Assembly (NCBI GenBank): GCA_020631735.1 | Contig: CM036201.1 | Span: 78,158,502-78,222,501 of the forward strand | Direction of reading: 5' to 3' | DNA length: 64,000 bases | Origin: Saccharum officinarum | Lineage: Eukaryota; Streptophyta; Magnoliopsida; Poales; Poaceae | Shown: positions 59,209 through 64,000 of the stretch, piece after piece | Layout: every line of letters begins with the position of its first letter | Numbering within the stretch: position 1 is the first letter of the stretch | Notes under the pieces: generated by a model | What the model saw: the letters and a program-made list of their open reading frames with translations, nothing else | Databases searched by the model: none | Told to the model about the DNA's origin: nothing | Program-made: the position numbers and the translations under genes

Positions 59209-59479
59209 TTACTTGTATGACCTCAAAACAAAAATTCCTTTCATCTATGACCTTCTGTCCAATTCAGGCCAGTGACAGTGTTAAGTGTGGTTCTGAATTT
59301 TTTTTCAAAGTTTAGCTTATTTAATTTAGATTTAGAGTAATATTGTGCAAATAAGGTCACGCATAATAGTACGTAAATTGTTCACACGTTAATTTGCCAT
59401 AGGTCAGCATAGATTGACATAGAAATTCTCCAGATCTTGGAGCACTCTTCCTTTCTTTTTTCACCCGAAGAGAAGATAT

Positions 59480-60170
59480 AATCGTTGTTATGTCAGAGTG
59501 ACTAACAGGATGAACGACGTGTTCTTACTCCTTGAAGAGCTAGTGCATCAGCTCAATCTGCGGTTGATGGAGGCGGTGCTAGCTGCCGTTCCTGCAGGAG
59601 CACGACGTCGGGTGCAAGCACGGCGATCCCCAGTCGCACTACAGTTACTGCATCGCAAGCTAATCCATGGTGTCCGGTGAACGCGACCATCGGCGGCTTG
59701 CTCCAAGACCATCGCTGCTTCGAGACGCCGGTGCTGGTGGTTAGCTGGAGGACGGCGATTGAGTCGCCTTGCCAGTGCCAGACATGGAGGACTTCCCTGG
59801 CCAGGAAAGTGACTGCAAGTGCGTGGACTCCGACAAGCCCGGCGGCGCCAGCTGCTGCGCGGCGATGGTGCTCGACCCCGGATGAGTTCGAGTACTGTAC
59901 TGGCTCTACAGCTCCGTCGTCGGGAGCCGTGATTGGCAGGCCGCGGGAGGGGCAGGACGCGCCGGACCAGCCCCGGTCGCGCGTTCGACCAGGCGGGCCG
60001 CGGCGTCTCCTTCACTCGTAGCACGCCGACCAAGGGTGGGAGGGGGGCCGGCCGGCCGTGGATCCGGCGGATCCGGCAGCAGCCCCTGGCCGGAGATCCT
60101 GTCGTCGGCGCCGTCCTCTATTCCCCACTGAGTTCGTGTGTTTTTTTTCCGCCCGAGTCGTGGCCAATGC
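59480..60170. other. GC-rich exon-like fragment inside the candidate MULE
   Basis: Short open frames occur on both strands (59498-59680, 59677-60021, 59548-60033 minus), none complete or recognised. The composition contrasts with the AT-rich arms. It could be fragments captured from a cellular gene; the source was not identified. Confidence 0.4.
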
Positions 60171-60409
60171 GGAAGAATAGAGGAAGGGAGAAGGAAGAGG
60201 TAGGACATTTTAGTCATTTCGCGTAGAAAACAGTGGCCCAAATGACGGCATACCCTAACGGACTCAACGGAAGATCGTGGAAGGAAGAAATTTTCGCTTT
60301 TGAGCCTCATATATATATAGGTAAGTTCAAAGAAATAAAAGTTATAGAAGAAACATGTATTTTTTCTGAGGCCATATAGGTAAATCTCCCTGCATTTTAT
60401 CATAGCAGG

Positions 60410-60600
60410 CCATTTTCTAGACGTCCGTGACGGCCCATCTGGACCATTGCTCTTCTCTTCCACAAAAGCGCCACGCAAGCCCAGTAAGCCCAAATAGCCT
60501 ATCCGAGCCCAGCACGAGACGCAAGCAAAGCCCACATAGCTTCTCTCCCTTTCTCGCACGCACGCAAGCCGCACCCAGAGCGCAAAACCCCCCCAACCCA
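60410..60600 (+). promoter_or_regulatory. Original CSN6 promoter/5' leader region, now separated from the gene
   Basis: It contains several GCCCA motifs (GACGGCCCATC, AAGCCCAGTAAGCCCAAAT, AAAGCCCACAT), which are typical of TATA-less housekeeping plant promoters, and a pyrimidine-rich TTCTCTCCCTTTCTCGC. The hAT-like insertion at 60608 separates it from the CSN6 start codon. Confidence 0.5.
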
Positions 60601-60607
60601 CCGAGTA

Positions 60608-61102
60608 AAGATGGCAATGGGGACCCGCGACCCGATACCTGATGAGTATTTACTCTATTAGGGTATTAATATGGAGTAAAACTCGTACTCATGTGTACGT
60701 AAACGGAGCAAAACCTTCACTCATCGGGTATGTGGGTACGGGAACGGTGTAGCAGGCCCCATACCTGTTTACCCGTGGGTAAAAAATACCCGGCCCAAAA
60801 TTAAAGAAGCCCAAAATTAAAGAATTATTATGGTATTATGTGATTGGTGGTTGCAATAGAAATTATTATGCTACTATTTTGTATATTTTTTTGTTCTAGG
60901 AGTGATGGTGGCTTGTGATTTGTGAATTGCTGATTTTCTATGAGGCAATGGGTGACCCGCCGGGTATAATTTACCCTGACGGGTATGGGTCTGGAAAAAT
61001 TCGCCCACTCACGACCAGATATGGGAATACCGCGGTGTTATATTGTTATGATTAGGATGGGTCTGGCGAGTCCATATAGCCGATGGTGATTTACCCATTA
61101 CC
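60608..61102. mobile_element. hAT-like non-autonomous insertion upstream of CSN6 (495 bp)
   Basis: It starts AAGATGGCAATGGGGACCCG and ends TTTACCCATTACC, resembling inverted GATGGCAATGGG-type ends. Candidate 8-bp duplications ACCGAGTA (60600-60607) and ACCGAGCA (61103-61110) differ at one base. Subterminal GGGTA/TACCC repeats near both ends are typical of hAT elements. No coding capacity. The right terminal repeat is imperfect, so the exact right boundary is provisional. Confidence 0.6.
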
Positions 61103-61198
61103 ACCGAGCATCCTGCCCGTTCCCGTCCCCGTCGCAATCGCAACCCCACGCCGGCGCAACCTAGGTCACGCCACGCCACCTCTCCCCCGGCTCCGACG

Positions 61199-63866
61199 AT
61201 GTCGGCGCCCTCCGACGCCGCAGCGGCAGTATCCGCGCCCGCGCCCACGACCGCCGCCGCCTCCTCCAGCGGCGGGTTCACCTTCAAGCTCCACCCGCTC
61301 GTCATCGTGAACGTCTCCGACCACCACACCCGCGTCAAGGCCCAGGCCGCCTGCTCCGGGGACAGCTCCTCCTCCTCGTCCAGGGCGGGTGCGGGGGCCG
61401 GGCAGCCGCCGAGGGTGTTCGGGTGCGTGATCGGGGTGCAGCGTGGGCGGACCGTGGAGATCTTCAACAGCTTCGAGCTCGTGCTCGACCCCGTCTCCGG
61501 CACCCTCGACCGCGCCTTCCTCGAGAAGAAGCAGGAGCTCTGTAAGCTCCTACGCGAATCTGGGGGATTTTTTTTTAGGGTTTCACCTTTCACGGCGCCT
61601 GGAATCGTAGGGAATGCTAGGGTTTCGTGGATGGTTTGATGAGTGGTTTGTTATGGCTGTGGATGTGCAGATAAGAAGGTGTTCCCCGACTTCTATGTGC
61701 TCGGTTGGTACTCCACTGGAAGCGATGTGCACGACACCGACATGCAAATCCACAAAGCGGTGAGTTTTTACAACCTTTTCTTCAAGTGCTTGAATCTATT
61801 TTCTGTCTGACAATGTCACATTGTGCTTGGGCATTGGCGTTTGCTCATGTTATGGAGAAAATGTGTCGGTTTCAGATTGTAATAATTTACTGTTGGTTTA
61901 CTTGATGTTGCTAACAGTAGGTGGCACCTAGGATTCTTATTTCTACATGTTAGACCTATTGAACATGCCTATTACTTTAGTAAATAAAACAAGAGAAGAG
62001 ACTGCTCCAATGTTTCTGGAATTTGGGAATTCTCACTGTACAAATGTAATTAGTGCTGAAGCAGATGGTTACTAACTATAGCTACAATAACCTAATAATG
62101 TAACCCATTATGCTTCTAAGAAGGTTTATTTTGAAGTTTCACGTTTAAAAATACTTAGTATACTGCATACTGCAGCAATATTAACAGCTGAAAATGTCAA
62201 GGCAGTTGCATCTTTCAAAGCCTAACTTCAAGTCAGAATTAAGTAACAAGCAGTCGCTTTGGATGTTTGATACCTGAGTTCGTGTGACTGAATGGAACGA
62301 TGGCTATACGATTTTGGCTTGAGAGGAGAGTTGAGGAGTTGCCTGCCAGCATAGGCATTTGTTTGATCTGTGATGTATATATTTATCTGACTCTGCATAA
62401 CCTTCTTTTATTTGTATTATCCAGTTGATGGATGTTAACGAAAGCCCTGTTTATCTTCTATTAAATCCTACAATCAACCTCTCCCAGAAGGATCTCCCTG
62501 TGACTATCTATGAGAGTGGTAAGTCAATATGGATTTAAGTTTGGAATCATTAATGTATTGCAACTTGTTTCTCCTGTGTTTGGTTCTAACCTGAACCTGT
62601 TTATTGCAACTTCAATGATTTATATGTGCTTTTGACTATTAGCGCTTGATTTTGTGTGTACATAGGTTTCGGTTATGCACGCATGTAGCTCTGAATCTTG
62701 ATCAGTCTTAGATTGCCAAGTCGCATTGCCATACTAGTTATCATATTGCTCTTTAAATTCAGGGTTCAGAGCAAGAAAGGATATTTATGAATTTATGAAG
62801 TTTGGTGCTGCTGTATTAATAAGTTTAAACTTTTTTCTTTCGTGTCGACACATTGCCTTTTTTATGTAAAAAATGTAAATGCTCAATTTTTTAATTTTGT
62901 ATCAGGCAACCCCTAAAGTTTATTTCCAGGTGCCAATATTAACTACATAAGCCATTAGGTTCTACCATGTATACAAGTATAATGTGAATAGCCCCTGAAC
63001 TGTTCCACTTGTATACTTAACCAGAGAGTTTTATCAATGCTTTCTTGTCACGCTCTCACTTTGTTTTTCTGTCTATTTGTCTGCTAATTTCTTCTTTATT
63101 TTCTGTAATTTGAAGAGTTGCATGTCATCGATGGGAGTCCTCAGCTCATCTTTGTCAGATCAAATTATACAATTGAGGTAAGTGTTACCCCTTGTGCGTC
63201 TAGCTATATATGATTTTTTTTAACATTAGTATGCTTGATCAAAGACTGTAGAGGCTGAGAGGATATCTGTGGACCATGTTGCCCATCTCAAACCTTCTGA
63301 TGGTGGCTCAGCAGCAACTCAGTGTAAGGATTATACTTTGAAGACCTGTCATCAGACAAAGCCCTGGGGGGTGGCTTCCCTGTGGCTTTGCTTTCTCAAC
63401 ATTATTAGTCATACTATCTGACGTATTTTTCTGGACAGAATTGTACTAATCGATGCTTTTGTGCAGTGGCTGCTCATCTTACAGGAATACACAGTGCCAT
63501 CAAGATGCTCAATAGCAGGGTCCGTGTTATCCATCAGTATCTTGTTGCCATGCAAAAAGGTCCGTACATATATGAAGTGCTACATTGCTTTATCTCTCGC
63601 TACTGAGATAATGCTCTATCGTGCTTGTTCTCCAAAACATGCTTCCATTCTTATTTAAACATAAAAACCTTTAGAACTTTAATTTCCCATATACTTGTTA
63701 ATCACCCTGTTGGACTTTTTTTGACTTAGAGAAATTTAACTGCAAAGCCTTTTCTTCAACTGCAGGTGACATTCCAGTGGATAACTCGCTGCTTAGGCAA
63801 GTCTCAAGCCTCGTAAGAAGGCTACCAGCTATGGAGTCACAGAAATTCCAAGACGACTTCTTAATG
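61199..63866 (+). CDS. CSN6: COP9 signalosome complex subunit 6 (partial, exons 1-7)
   Basis: Subunit of the COP9 signalosome, the nuclear-enriched complex that removes NEDD8 from cullins and regulates SCF ligases and light signalling. Exons: 61199-61541, 61671-61759, 62425-62518, 63116-63177, 63245-63323, 63467-63559, 63766-63866; all introns are GT-AG and phases match, giving 287 codons. After an Ala/Ser-rich N-terminus comes the MPN domain (FKLHPLVIVNVSDHHTR; GWYSTGSDVHDTDM). The JAMM His-x-His of CSN5 is replaced (WYSTGS), as known for this structural, non-catalytic subunit. The C-terminal helical region follows (LTGIHSAIKMLNSRVRVIHQ; LVRRLPAMESQKFQDDF). About 30 residues should lie beyond the window. 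The start ATG follows a GC-rich leader and is the first in frame. Confidence 0.95.
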
Positions 63867-64000
63867 GTATGCTAGTTTCATTTCTCATCTTAGGCAAAGT
63901 GCTTTCTCTTTTGATTCGAAGAATACATTATTTGAATTGCCAGCTATGTTGCCAGTAAAGATCGCTTTTCTGTAATTTTCTCAATGTTGCATAGTTAATG

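Larger units (their letters stand above)
58799..60391. mobile_element. Candidate Mutator-like element with long inverted repeats and captured GC-rich sequence
   Basis: 58799-58925 aligns with the reverse complement of about 60245-60391 over more than 120 bases (for example TTTACCTCTATGGTCCT versus TTTACCTATATGGCCTC). Flanking 9-mers ACATTTTAG (58790-58798) and GCATTTTAT (60392-60400) match at 7 of 9. The interior at about 59500-60170 is GC-rich, exon-like and unlike its surroundings. The left arm is tandemly duplicated and holds a MITE. No transposase was seen, so a Pack-MULE-like passenger element is the best guess. Confidence 0.55.

Noticed and set aside
61542..61639. Open frame extending CSN6 exon 1 to a stop at 61637
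   Set aside because: GTAAGC at 61542 and the GTGCAG acceptor at 61670 restore the conserved CSN6 sequence; the extension is intron 1.

Overview
The window is grass nuclear DNA, probably Andropogoneae-like (inferred from the element families, not tested). It is almost entirely nested LTR retrotransposons. One cellular gene runs off the right edge: COP9 signalosome subunit 6 (CSN6), seven exons from 61199 to 63866, C-terminus outside the window. A 100-N run at 41761-41860 marks a scaffold gap.

Layout. (1) 1-24582 is a decayed Ty3/gypsy Tat-clade element whose 5' LTR lies left of the window. It has gag, a DGGS protease, RT/RNase H, a second archaeal-type RNase H, integrase, an antisense spliced ORF and a 3' LTR at 23475-24582. 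Its integrase is cut twice. Solo LTR A (5085-13793, target duplication GGTCG) itself contains solo LTR B (7658-12489, TGCTC). Solo LTR C (14511-20389, GAAGG) contains a 167-bp hAT MITE. (2) 24588-26335 is unassigned, with a possible LINE tail. (3) 26341-57437 is a chromodomain (Tekay/Del-type) gypsy element, 'Tekay-1' (duplication ATGTG), with 4.16-kb LTRs, an iMet-tRNA primer site, an extra coiled-coil ORF0 before gag, and gag-pol ending in a chromodomain. A second chromodomain element, 'Tekay-2' (32064-48313, minus strand, duplication AGTTA), sits between ORF0 and gag. (4) 57443-61102 holds MITEs, a probable Mutator-like element with captured GC-rich sequence, an orphan promoter-like segment and a hAT-like insertion just upstream of CSN6.

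The most interesting signals are inside the long LTRs. Short exon-like coding segments, bounded by AG acceptors, are conserved between diverged LTR families mainly at the protein level: an acidic segment containing EDLPECPDHRPS and a 62-nt Cys-containing terminal segment. The Tekay-1 LTR has a TATA box, a CAG/GTGAGT donor and two small exons that join in frame. ORF0 and gag start codons sit at or beside splice-acceptor sequences in both Tekay elements. Together this suggests (inference) that one LTR leader is spliced alternatively to an LTR microprotein, ORF0 or gag-pol.

Most in-frame stops read as CAG-to-TAG transitions, as expected from deamination at CHG-methylated cytosines. The N gap is flanked on both sides by the same ~1.8-kb sequence, so it looks like an unmerged contig overlap. 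All calls come from reading the sequence and supplied translations; no database search was run.
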